From NCBI GenBank assembly GCA_963784195.1, contig CAWARA010000036.1, positions 1-64,000 of the forward strand: a stretch of 64,000 nt of DNA, written 5' to 3'. Positions 55,742 to 64,000 of the stretch are shown piece by piece. How positions within the stretch are numbered: position 1 is the stretch's first letter; every line of letters starts with the position of its first letter. The position numbers and the translations under genes are program-made. Under the pieces are notes generated by a model. It saw only the letters and a program-made list of their open reading frames with translations, was not told the DNA's origin and did no database searches. Source of the DNA: CAVQAH01 sp963784195. GTDB taxonomy: Bacteria; Acidobacteriota; Vicinamibacteria; Vicinamibacterales; 2-12-FULL-66-21.

Positions 55742-57116
55742 CAGTAAAAATCCTGCAATGGTTGCGGTGACGAAGTTGGCGAGCGTGCCGGCGAGCATCG
55801 CGCGGAGGCCGAGGCGCGCCAGGTCGTGACGGCGGCTGGGGGCGAGCGCGCCGATGCCGCCGATCTGGATGCCGATCGAGCTGAAGTTCGCGAACCCGCA
55901 CAGCGCGAACGTCGCGATGGTGAACGATCGGGGATCCAGTGTCGGCTTGAGCGCGCCCAGCTGCGAATAGGCGACGAACTCGTTGAGCGCCATGCGCGTC
56001 CCGAGCAGATTCCCGACGACCGGCGCGTCCGCCCAGGGCACGCCCATGCTCCACGCCACCGGCGCGAAGACCCAGCCGAAAATTTGCTGCAGGCTCAAGC
56101 CGACGAGCCCCAGCAGCGCGTTCAACAGCGCGATCAGCGCGAGGAAGGAAATCAGCATCGCGCCGACGTTGAGCGCGAGCGCAAGTCCTTCGCTGGTGCC
56201 GCGGCCCGCGGCATCGATGACGTTGACGTCCGTCCGCTCCACTTCGAGCCGCACGGTGCCCATCGTCTCGGGCACCTGCGTTTCCGGCACGAACATCTTC
56301 GCCATCATCAACGTGCCGGGCGCGGTCATGATCACGGCGGTCAGCAGATGCTGCGCCTCGATACCGAAGAGGATGTAGGCGGCCATGATGCCACCGGAGA
56401 TGTGGGCCATGCCGGCGGTCATGACGGTCATCAACTCCGATTCCGTCATCCTCGGCAGGTACGGCCGGATCGTCAGCGGCGCTTCGGTCTGCCCCATGAA
56501 GATGCTCGCCGCCACGTTGAGCGATTCAGCACCCGAGGCCCGCATCACTCGACGCATGACCACCGCGAACACCCGCACGATGACCTGCATCACCCCGAAG
56601 TAATACAGGATGGCGAACAGCGCGGCGATGAAGATGATCGTCGGCAGCACCTGAAAGGCGAAGATCACGCCGTAACGCGCGCCTTCCGCGCCGAGCACCT
56701 GGTTCATGATCCGCGGCCACGACGACCTTGTCGCCGAGTGGACCGAAGACGAAGCTCGACCCGACGAACGCGAAGTCGAGCAGATGGTTGATCGCGGCGC
56801 CGAGCGTCTGAAAGACGCGCTGGCCGGCCGCGGTCTTGAGCACCAGGAGCGCGAACAGCACCTGCAGGCCGAGCCCCCACGCCACCGTACGCCCGTCGAT
56901 CGCGCGCCGATTCGTCGAGAGCGAGTACGCGATCGACAGGATCACGATCAGCCCGACGAGCGGCTGCAGTTTGGGCATGCCGGCGAACTGCGCTGCGAGC
57001 GCGAGCACCGCGGCAACCGCTATCGCGCCTCCCAGCACGGTGGCATCACGGCTGTCGTACGGCGCGCGCCGGATCGGAGGGGGCGCAGTTGCAGTCTCGG
57101 TTCCCGCTACAGTCAT
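55739..57116 (-). CDS. nupC: Concentrative nucleoside transporter NupC family (one-base frameshift)
   Basis: The N-terminal part (ATG 57116) carries membrane spans and LLDFAFVGSSFVFGPLGDK. The frame then changes, and MNQVLGAEGARYGVIFAFQV, FIAALFAILYYFGVMQVIV, then SIFMGQTEAPLTIRPYLPRM and ALCGFANFSSIGIQIGGIGA continue in another frame. One extra base at about 56710-56716 explains this. Corrected length is about 458 residues with eleven or more spans. QTEAPL and the GFANFSSIG segment mark the family; it imports nucleosides with a cation. It lies between deoA and pnp, consistent with uptake followed by phosphorolysis. Confidence 0.9.
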
Positions 57117-57125
57117 TCGATGCTC

Positions 57126-58463
57126 CTACGCAACTTCTTCCACGACGACTGCAGGGACCACCGGTGCCGCATCGCCGACGTTCACGGCTGCCGTCAAGAG
57201 AGGCATCGCCTCGGCGAGCCCGCGCCCGGCACGGTGACGGACGACGAGGATGACGTCACCCTTGCGAACGGGCGAACCAACGGGCCTCTCGACGTCGATG
57301 CCCACCGCAGGGTCGACGAGGTCTTCGAGCTTCGCCCGGCCGGCACCAAGCGCGACGGCGGCGCGGCCGATGTTCTCGGCCTGCAGACCGCTGACAAAGC
57401 CATCCCGAGCCGCGGTCACTGTCTGTGACTCGGTGACTGACGGCATGCGGGCATAGTCGTCGACGACCCGCGGGTCGCCACCCTGGTTCGCAATGACCTC
57501 CCGGAACTTCTCGACCCCGGCGCCCGAGCGCAATACATCTCTGATGCGACGCTCCGCCGACGGGCGATCGGCAGACACACCCGAGAGCACGAGCATCCGT
57601 GCAGCCAGCTGCACGGACAGATCCTCGAGATCGGCAGGCCCCTTCCCCTTCAGCGTCTCGATGGATTCGATGACCTCGTTCGCGTTGCCGACTGCCCGGC
57701 CGAGCGGGGCATCCATGCGCGTGATCAGCGCTTCTGTCCGGACACCCGAGGCAATCCCAATCGCCACCAGCGACCGAGCGAGGTTGCGCGAGTCGTCCAG
57801 GCTCTTCATGAAGGCACCCGCGCCGGTCTTCACATCGAGAACAAGCCCGCCAATGCCCTCGGCGATCTTCTTGCTCATGATCGAGGCGCAGATGAGCGGG
57901 ATGCTCTCGACGGTGCCGGTCACGTCGCGGAGCGCGTAGAGCTTCCGGTCGGCGGGGGCAATCTCCGACGTCTGACCGATCAGCGCGCAGCCGATCGACG
58001 AAACGGCCGCGCGCAGCTCATCGAGGGTCAGGCCCGTTCGAAAGCCTGGAATGGATTCGAGCTTGTCGAGGGTGCCACCGGTGTGGCCGAGTCCACGCCC
58101 GGACATCATCGGCACCGGCGCACCGGCTGCCGCGGCGAGCGGCGCGAGGATCAGCGACGTCTTGTCGCCGACACCGCCAGTGCTGTGTTTGTCCACGGGA
58201 ACGCCGCGAATACCCTCGTAGGTCACGCGAATGCCTGACCTGACCATGGCGTCGGTCAGCACCGCGGTTTCCTCGGCGGTCATGCCGCGGAGCAGGATCG
58301 CCATCAGAAGTGCGGAAACCTGATAGTCCGGAAGCGTGCCGTCCGTGGCGCCGGCGACGAAGAACTCTATCGCGGCGCGATCCAACGCGCCGCCGTCCCG
58401 TTTCCGTCGTATGAGATCAACAGCGACGAAGGTGTCATGCGTGGGTTCATGACGTGGGTTCAT
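57126..58463 (-). CDS. deoA: Thymidine/pyrimidine-nucleoside phosphorylase
   Basis: A 445-residue enzyme that cleaves pyrimidine nucleosides with phosphate. Conserved segments are AVDLIRRKRDGGALDRAAIE, GVPVDKHSTGGVGDKTSLIL, MSGRGLGHTGGTLDKLESIP and GLVLDVKTGAGAFMKSLDDS; the KHSTGGVGD loop binds phosphate. The start falls inside the repeat array upstream; ATG 58463 is supplied by a repeat unit and adds a few unconserved residues. It begins the salvage group with nupC, pnp, cdd and mtnA. Confidence 0.93.
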   Translation of the reverse strand: MNPRHEPTHDTFVAVDLIRRKRDGGALDRAAIEFFVAGATDGTLPDYQVSALLMAILLRGMTAEETAVLTDAMVRSGIRVTYEGIRGVPVDKHSTGGVGDKTSLILAPLAAAAGAPVPMMSGRGLGHTGGTLDKLESIPGFRTGLTLDELRAAVSSIGCALIGQTSEIAPADRKLYALRDVTGTVESIPLICASIMSKKIAEGIGGLVLDVKTGAGAFMKSLDDSRNLARSLVAIGIASGVRTEALITRMDAPLGRAVGNANEVIESIETLKGKGPADLEDLSVQLAARMLVLSGVSADRPSAERRIRDVLRSGAGVEKFREVIANQGGDPRVVDDYARMPSVTESQTVTAARDGFVSGLQAENIGRAAVALGAGRAKLEDLVDPAVGIDVERPVGSPVRKGDVILVVRHRAGRGLAEAMPLLTAAVNVGDAAPVVPAVVVEEVA

Positions 58464-58610
58464 GACGTGGGTTCATGACGTGGGTTCATGACGCGGGTTC
58501 ATGACACGGGTTCATGACAGGGGTTCACACCGTGAACACTCATCACGAAGTGTGTCCTGAACCCTCGTCGTGAACCCTCGTGTTGAACCCCCGTGTGAAC
58601 TCGTTACTAT
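58445..58610. repeat. 13-bp GTGGGTTCATGAC array and inverted array
   Basis: Six or seven tandem units (58445-58525) are followed by inverted units (TGAACCCTCGTCG, TGAACCCTCGTGT, TGAACCCCCGTGT; 58557-58600). It lies between the divergent deoA and HEAT-protein starts, overlapping the deoA start. It is the same family as 55495-55741 and a relative of 30240-30330. Confidence 0.88.
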
Positions 58611-58619
58611 AAGGTAGAT

Positions 58620-60868
58620 TTGGTAAAATCTTCCCCATCACCTCCGAAGCATATCTACCCATTGACGTCGCGGCGGGCCTGACCGAGTTCGCGCGCACGT
58701 GCAAGGCCGCAGCCCGCGCGGTTTCCCTGTATCCGGACGGGCACCCGGCGATCGCGCAATCCCTGGCGCGGTTGGCCGACGCGACGGCGCGGCTGACCGA
58801 TCGCGGACCGTTCGCCCTGCAGGTGCACGCCGATGCACTTCTTCTCGACGGCGCGCGCCCCCAGAAACCGGATCTCGCCGTCACCGAGCTCGCCGGCCTT
58901 CTGCATCGTCACCTGATTGGCGGGGTGACGGTGAACTCGGGCGCCGCGGCGGATTCCTGGCGCACGCTCCTGCTGCTGCTCTCACGGCCTCCAGAGGAGG
59001 TTCGGGCGGACGGCGGCATCGCACACCTGTGGGCCACCGCCGGAGGGCCAAGCATCGATCTCCAGGAAATCGACTACACCGAGGTACTGCGCGAGAAGGA
59101 GGGGCTGGCGGCGACCATCGACAAGATCCTCGCCGCCGCGATGAACGTTTCAGTCTCAGGGCAGGTCGCGTCGGCAACGGGGCAACTCGACGATCCGGCG
59201 CTCGCCGCGTTGGCGGACATCGTCTCGGACCCGGGGAAGCTCGAGGAGCTGATGAAACAGCTCGGCGTTCGGGCAGGACAGGGACCTCAGGGTGCCGAGA
59301 TCCAGACGTCGACGTTCCTCACGCTGGCGCGCGGCCTTGTCGAGTACATGTCGCGGACGGCGCCTGAAAAGCTGCAAGCGACGTTCGAACAGCTCGGCGA
59401 AAGCGTCAGGCACATGCCGGTTGACACGTTGATCGGCCTGCTCGCCGAACGCAATCGCCCCGAAGCGATGGCGGGCCCTGTAAACGTGGTCAACTCGCTC
59501 GTCGAACACATCCCTGACGGACCCGCGGCGAGCTTCGTCGCCAGCCACGTGGTCGCCGAGCGCGGCGCGACGGAACGCCTCGCGCACGCATTCCAGAACC
59601 TGGTGCCGGACTTCAATCGTCAGCGGCAACTGCTGGCGTTGGCGCGTGACGAAGCCGAACGGTCGGACCTGGGCCAGGACGAGAGCTTCCCCGAGCTCTG
59701 GGACCGCGTCGAGGGCATGCTGACCTCCTACTCGGACGCGCGCTACGTCTCCGAAGACTATGCGCGCGAGCTGTCGCACGCGCGAACGCAGCCGATCGGC
59801 GTCGAGGGCACCGGCGACGATCCTCCAGAGCGCATCGCCACGTGGCTGGCGACGGTCAGCGACGCCGCACTGCGCAATCTCGATCGTGATCTGCTGACGG
59901 ATCTGCTGCACATCGAGATGGATCCCCTGCGCTGGCGGGACGTCGCCGACACCGTTGTCTCACACGCGGACGATCTCGTGCGCGTCGGCTACTTCGATCA
60001 GGCGTGGCATCTGATCGAGACGCTCATCGCGCAAGGCACTCAACAGGAATGGCGCCAGGAGCACGCCAACGCTGCGCTCGCACGCTTTGGTGAAGGGTCG
60101 CTGCTCAAACACGTCTCGGCCCATCTTCGTGGCGCGCCGGACGCATCGTTCGAGCGCCTCAAGCGCGTATGTCACGCCATTGGACCGTCGATCATCGTCC
60201 CGCTGGCCGAGGTGCTCGCTGCCGAACAGGACGCGCGGTCGCGCCGGCGTCTGCGCGACATCCTGATCGAATTCGGACCGCGCGGTGCCGAAACAGTACG
60301 CCCGCTGATGAACGCGGGCAATTGGGAGGTCCGGCGGACGGCCGCGTATCTCCTCCGGGAGTTCGGAGGGACCGAGGGACTCAAGGAACTGGTGCCCCTG
60401 CTGTCCGATTCGGAACCGCTCGTCCAGCGTGAGGCCGTCCAGGGCCTCGTGCTCAATGGAAGCGAAGACGCGTCGGCGATCCTGCTGCAGGCGCTCAACA
60501 GCGCTTCCGGCCGGACGAAGGACACGTTGATCAAAGAGATCCTCGGCATGCGCGAGGATCGTGCGGCAGGGTTCTTCGCCCACTTCGTGCGTCATACCGA
60601 ACCCGGGCGTATTCCCGCGCTGTACGTGAAGGCGATCGAGGCGCTCGGAGCTGCGGGCGGCACCGAAGCGGTGAGCGCTCTGAAGATCGCGCTGAACCGC
60701 GGACAGTGGTGGTCGCCGTTTGCCAATCGACGGCATCGCAGCGCCGCAGCGCAATCTCTGCGGCGGATCGGTACACCTGAAGCCCTTGACACACTGCGCG
60801 ACGCCTCACGCAGTGGCGCGCTCGGCGTGCGTGCGGCCGCGCGGGCCGAGCTGGCGAGGGTCGAGTAA
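58620..60868 (+). CDS. HEAT-repeat protein with an N-terminal LYxxxHP module
   Basis: The N-terminal module (CKAAARAVSLYPDGHPAIAQ, FALQVHADALLLDGARPQ, LAVTELAGLLHRHLIGGV) resembles that of the adjacent HD-GYP protein. A long helical middle follows, then HEAT-like repeats near the C-terminus (GPRGAETVRPLMNAGNWEVR, TAAYLLREFGGTEGLKELVP, LLSDSEPLVQREAVQGLVLN). No canonical start precedes the module in its frame; TTG 58620, one base out of frame, becomes in-frame if one G was lost near 58622, while TTG 58774 region would truncate the module. A scaffold, possibly in signalling with HD-GYP; function unknown. Confidence 0.75.
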
Positions 60869-60871
60869 GCC

Positions 60872-62248
60872 ATGGCCACCGACGCAACCACCCGTCTCGC
60901 TCACTACGACGAGCTGCTGCGTCGATTTGCTGCCAGCGTCCGCGCCAGTCAGCTCTACAAGTCGGATCATCCACTGCTCACGAAGAACGTGGACGGTCTG
61001 CTCGCAGCGCTCAAGCCGCTGCTTCAGCAGCAGCCCGCTGTCACCGTGGGTGTCGTCGAGCAGGAGTTCATCGTCTCCGACACGCCCATGCCCAAGGCAA
61101 GCGGCGCGATGAAAGAACTCATCGATCGCCTGCGCGCCAATCAGGTCGAACGCATTTCGTTCGAGCGCGGCGTCACGCCCGAGGGTGTCGTTCAGCTCAT
61201 CTCGGGAATTGCGGCGCTCAGCTCGAAGGGCCCGGCGGACCCAAACCGCAGCTGGAACATCCCGCACATCAAGGTCGGCCGAATCACGGCGGACGACCAG
61301 AATCGTGATGGCATTGCGAGCGACATCGCGGCAATCCGCCGTCTGTATTCGGGCGCCGTGGCAGCAGCGGAAGTGGCGTGGCAGAGCGCGGCCGCTGACG
61401 GCAAACCAGATCTGCCGGCGGCGCTGCAGACCGTCGACGGTCTCGCCGATGCCGTCACGCAGAACCGGAACGCGCTCGTGGCACTCACCGCGATGCGCAA
61501 CTACGACAACTATACGTTCACCCACATGGTGAACGTCTGCATCCTGACCATGGGTCAGGCGCAGGCCCTGGGCATCGAGGGACGTCTCCTCCGGGAGTTC
61601 GGTCTGTCCGCGCTCATGCACGACATCGGAAAGGTGCGGACGCCTCAGGAGATTCTCAACAAGCCGGATCGGCTGACCGAGCAGGAATTCGTGGTCATGC
61701 GCCGCCATCCGGTCGAAGGTGCGGAGATCCTCCGCCGCACGCCGGAGATGCCGATCCTCGCGCCTGTCGTGGCCTTCGAGCATCACCTCCGGCTGGACGG
61801 CAGCGGTTACCCGCACGGCGCCAAACGCAGCATGCTGAACCTGGCGACGATGCTGTGCAGCATTGCCGACGTGTACGATGCGATGCGTTCGCAGCGTGCC
61901 TATCAGCAGGCATTTCCCTCCGAGCGTGTCCTGGCAGTATTGCGTCAGGACGACGGCATCCACTTCGAGAAGCATCTCGTGCGGCGCTTCGTACAGCTCC
62001 TCGGTATCTATCCGCCGGGCACGCTCGTCAAGCTGAGTACCGACGAGATCGCCGTCGTGATGAAGGTTCACGCGCCCGATCCGCACCGGCCACGCGTCAA
62101 GATCCTGATGGCGGCAGATGGCCGGCGTCACGATGTCCCGTTCGAGCGAAACCTGTGGCAGAACCACGGCGCGCACGGGACACTCGACGGCGTGGTCTCG
62201 CCGCTCGACCCGGCTACCTACAACATCGATCCGCTGACGTTCCTGTGA
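60872..62248 (+). CDS. HD-GYP domain protein with an N-terminal LYxxxHP module
   Basis: A 458-residue protein three bases after the HEAT gene. Residues 1-115 carry SVRASQLYKSDHPLLTKNVD, LLQQQPAVTVGVVEQEFIVS and GVTPEGVVQLISGIAAL, paralleling the upstream protein. The HD-GYP domain follows: LMHDIGKVRTPQEILNKPDR, FEHHLRLDGSGYPHGAKRSM, and IADVYDAMRSQRAYQQAFP. HD-GYP domains hydrolyse cyclic di-GMP or related dinucleotides; the catalytic HD and GYP motifs are intact. Substrate unconfirmed. The two genes are very probably cotranscribed. Confidence 0.9.
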   Translation: MATDATTRLAHYDELLRRFAASVRASQLYKSDHPLLTKNVDGLLAALKPLLQQQPAVTVGVVEQEFIVSDTPMPKASGAMKELIDRLRANQVERISFERGVTPEGVVQLISGIAALSSKGPADPNRSWNIPHIKVGRITADDQNRDGIASDIAAIRRLYSGAVAAAEVAWQSAAADGKPDLPAALQTVDGLADAVTQNRNALVALTAMRNYDNYTFTHMVNVCILTMGQAQALGIEGRLLREFGLSALMHDIGKVRTPQEILNKPDRLTEQEFVVMRRHPVEGAEILRRTPEMPILAPVVAFEHHLRLDGSGYPHGAKRSMLNLATMLCSIADVYDAMRSQRAYQQAFPSERVLAVLRQDDGIHFEKHLVRRFVQLLGIYPPGTLVKLSTDEIAVVMKVHAPDPHRPRVKILMAADGRRHDVPFERNLWQNHGAHGTLDGVVSPLDPATYNIDPLTFL

Positions 62249-62366
62249 AGCCTCCCCGCCTTCGCGCGAAAACGAATCCACCCGCGCTTCGGCGCGGCAA
62301 GCCGGGGCTATATACTTCGAGAGTGGCGGGCCAGCGGGACTTCGGTCTCAGCGTACCGGTGACGGC
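62249..62366 (+). promoter_or_regulatory. Gap with a possible -10 box before the membrane protein gene
   Basis: A GC-rich stretch with short hairpin GCGCTTCGGCGC, then GGGGCTATATACTTCGAG (about 62304-62321) where TATACT resembles a -10 box. No clear -35 box was seen. The evidence is weak. Confidence 0.3.
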
Positions 62367-62819
62367 TTGAGCGAAGGGGCACGTACGCTGGTGGTCGCAT
62401 TCGGGGGCGTGGCGGCCGGATTCACCTGGTACGCCATCCGCACGACGCTCATTCCGACGGCCTCACCGGATCGCCTGGTCGCCGAACTTCGGCTCGCACA
62501 ATTCGCAGCGCTGCTGCTTGCGCTGGTCGCCGGCACTTACGTGGGAACCGCCGTCAATCACGAAGGGCAACTCGGGGTCGGATTCGACATCGCGCTGACC
62601 CTCGGGTTCCTGATTGTCGCCGCCGCGACCCTCGTCCGCGATCCGCATCAGGCGCTGACGATGCTGGCGCTGGCGTTCGCGGCGCACGCGATCGTGGACG
62701 TCGCGCATCAGCCGGGTGCCCTTCCCGAAGTGGCGCCGCGGTGGTATCTCACGGGCTCGGCCATTTACGACGTTTACATCGGTATTCTTTGTTATCTCCC
62801 AATCCTCCGACGCAAATGA
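62367..62819 (+). CDS. Small four-helix membrane protein of unknown function
   Basis: A 150-residue protein starting at TTG 62367. Four hydrophobic spans are visible (ARTLVVAFGGVAAGFTWYAI, FAALLLALVAGTYVGTAV, FDIALTLGFLIVAAATLV, ALTMLALAFAAHAIVDVAH), ending in SAIYDVYIGILCYLPILRR. I do not recognise the family. Its stop overlaps the next start (ATGA), so translation of the phosphatase is probably coupled to it. Confidence 0.65.
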   Translation: MSEGARTLVVAFGGVAAGFTWYAIRTTLIPTASPDRLVAELRLAQFAALLLALVAGTYVGTAVNHEGQLGVGFDIALTLGFLIVAAATLVRDPHQALTMLALAFAAHAIVDVAHQPGALPEVAPRWYLTGSAIYDVYIGILCYLPILRRK

Positions 62820-64000
62820 AACAGTTCGCCGCAATCGTTACCGCCGCTCTCCTCCTGGCCTCAAGGGGCTCCAATCTCGATCTGCAGAACTCGGTCGCCG
62901 CCGCTGATGCGCGGCAATCGAAGTCTGACGCTGCTCCAAAGCTCGTCGTCATCGTTGTCGTGGATCAGATGAGGGCCGACTACCTGGATCGGTACGGGGC
63001 GAACCTCAAACTGGGTCTCCGGCGATTGATGAAGGACGGCGCACGTTTCACCAATGGCGCCTATCCGTACCTGAACACCGTCACGTGTGCGGGCCATTCG
63101 ACGATCGGTACCGGCTCGTTCCCGTACCGGCACGGGATGATCCTCAATTCCTGGCTCGATTCCACGACCGGAACGTCGGCCTACTGCACGGATGATGGAA
63201 CGGTGCAGGACATCAGTTACAACGGCCTCCCGCCGGCGCATGGAGACAGCGCCGCCCTCATGCTGATGCCTGCCATTGGGGAACAGATCCTCGGTAGAGG
63301 CGGACGCGCCGTCGGCATCTCGATGAAGCCGCGGTCGGCTATTCCGCTGGTTGGAAAAAAGGCGACGGCCGTCATCTGGTTCGACGATCGCGGCGGCTGG
63401 TCGACGTCCTCGGCGTTTTCACCGGGTCCCGTGCCTTTTCTGAAGAAGTTCATCGATGCGAACCCGATAGCGGCCGATTACGAGAAGAACTGGACCCGTT
63501 CGCTGGACGCCTCTGCCTACCAATACGAGGATGACGCAGCGGGTGAAGGCACGCCGACCGAATGGACGCGAACATTCCCGCACCCACTCGGCACGCCAGG
63601 TGGAAAACCTGACTCGACCTACTACCAGCGCTGGCAGCGATCGCCTTTCGGGGACGAGTACATCGGACGGATGGCAGCTGACGCCGTGGACGCGTTGAAG
63701 CTGGGTCGCGGCACGACGACCGACTTTCTCGGCGTCAGCTTCTCGTCGCTGGACATCGTGGGACACATGTACGGGCCCAGAAGCCATGAAGTGCAGGACA
63801 TGCTGGTACGCCTGGACGCGACCCTCGGGCGCTTCCTCGATCATCTGGACAGGACCGTCGGCGCCGGCAACTACGTCCTCGGGTTCAGCGCCGATCATGG
63901 CGTCGCTGACGTGCCCGAGCAGATCGGCCGCGGCGGAAGGCAGTCCGGCCAGCAGGCCAGCGGCGCGCTGATGAAAGTGCTCGAGCCGGCGCTCGGTCCC
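62816..64000 (+). CDS. PafA-like alkaline phosphatase superfamily protein, 3' end outside window
   Basis: From ATG 62816 the protein has an export signal (MKQFAAIVTAALLLAS) and then the phosphatase core: LVVIVVVDQMRADYLDRYGA with the first metal Asp50, PYLNTVTCAGHSTIGTG with the nucleophilic threonine near 88-90, SSLDIVGHMYGPRSHEVQDM and FSADHGVADVPEQ with later metal ligands. This is the Thr-nucleophile PafA/NPP pattern for periplasmic phosphate release from monoesters. The frame is open at the window end. The ATGA overlap with the membrane protein suggests an operon; whether the neighbour helps localisation is unknown. Confidence 0.88.
   Translation, partial: MKQFAAIVTAALLLASRGSNLDLQNSVAAADARQSKSDAAPKLVVIVVVDQMRADYLDRYGANLKLGLRRLMKDGARFTNGAYPYLNTVTCAGHSTIGTGSFPYRHGMILNSWLDSTTGTSAYCTDDGTVQDISYNGLPPAHGDSAALMLMPAIGEQILGRGGRAVGISMKPRSAIPLVGKKATAVIWFDDRGGWSTSSAFSPGPVPFLKKFIDANPIAADYEKNWTRSLDASAYQYEDDAAGEGTPTEWTRTFPHPLGTPGGKPDSTYYQRWQRSPFGDEYIGRMAADAVDALKLGRGTTTDFLGVSFSSLDIVGHMYGPRSHEVQDMLVRLDATLGRFLDHLDRTVGAGNYVLGFSADHGVADVPEQIGRGGRQSGQQASGALMKVLEPALGP

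Overview
The window is GC-rich, densely coded bacterial chromosome. Gene content suggests an environmental acidobacterium, perhaps class Vicinamibacteria; this is an inference from style and content (BoxB/BoxC benzoyl-CoA catabolism with a BoxR-type regulator, a YpdA-like bacillithiol reductase, hairpin-rich gaps), because no rRNA or tRNA marker is visible. No transposase, integrase, phage gene or CRISPR array was recognised.

Layout. 1-7.6 kb: a minus-strand catabolic run (amidohydrolase, aldehyde dehydrogenase, enoyl-CoA hydratase, boxB, boxC) with a divergent LysR gene. 7.65-11.99 kb: a four-subunit fumarate reductase operon frdABCD flanked by two copies of one direct repeat, one copy carrying a broken gene 3' end. 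12.3-13.1 kb: a BoxR-type XRE/shikimate-kinase regulator sharing the half-site TATAGTGC with the boxC-lysR gap. 13-23.7 kb: a beta-sandwich carrier protein, a UPF0173 hydrolase, lipA, a uracil-DNA glycosylase, a DUF5655-like protein and the pyruvate dehydrogenase genes aceE-aceF-lpd. 23.8-35.2 kb: an M49-like peptidase, a phosphodiesterase, a MoxR-VWA-LON cassette, a YpdA-like reductase, a binding protein, folE and a TPR protein. 35.2-44.7 kb: hydroxyacyl-CoA dehydrogenase, two thiolases, an IPMDH-family dehydrogenase, a hybrid histidine kinase, a second aldehyde dehydrogenase and a GGCT-fold protein. 44.8-49.6 kb: a secreted protein and a double ABC-2 export cassette. 49.7-58.5 kb: a SnoaL-NUDIX-HD fusion, YjbQ, tsaD and a nucleoside salvage group (mtnA, cdd, pnp, nupC, deoA). 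58.6-64 kb: a HEAT-repeat protein and an HD-GYP protein sharing an N-terminal module, a small membrane protein and a PafA-like phosphatase cut by the window end.

Two features stand out beyond the genes. Most gaps are filled with a short word repeated in tandem and then repeated again as its reverse complement, so each forms a long hairpin; the word differs from gap to gap, although a few word families recur. Second, about eleven otherwise conserved genes are split by single-base indels, which most simply reflects assembly error; these are annotated as one gene each, with the break position given.
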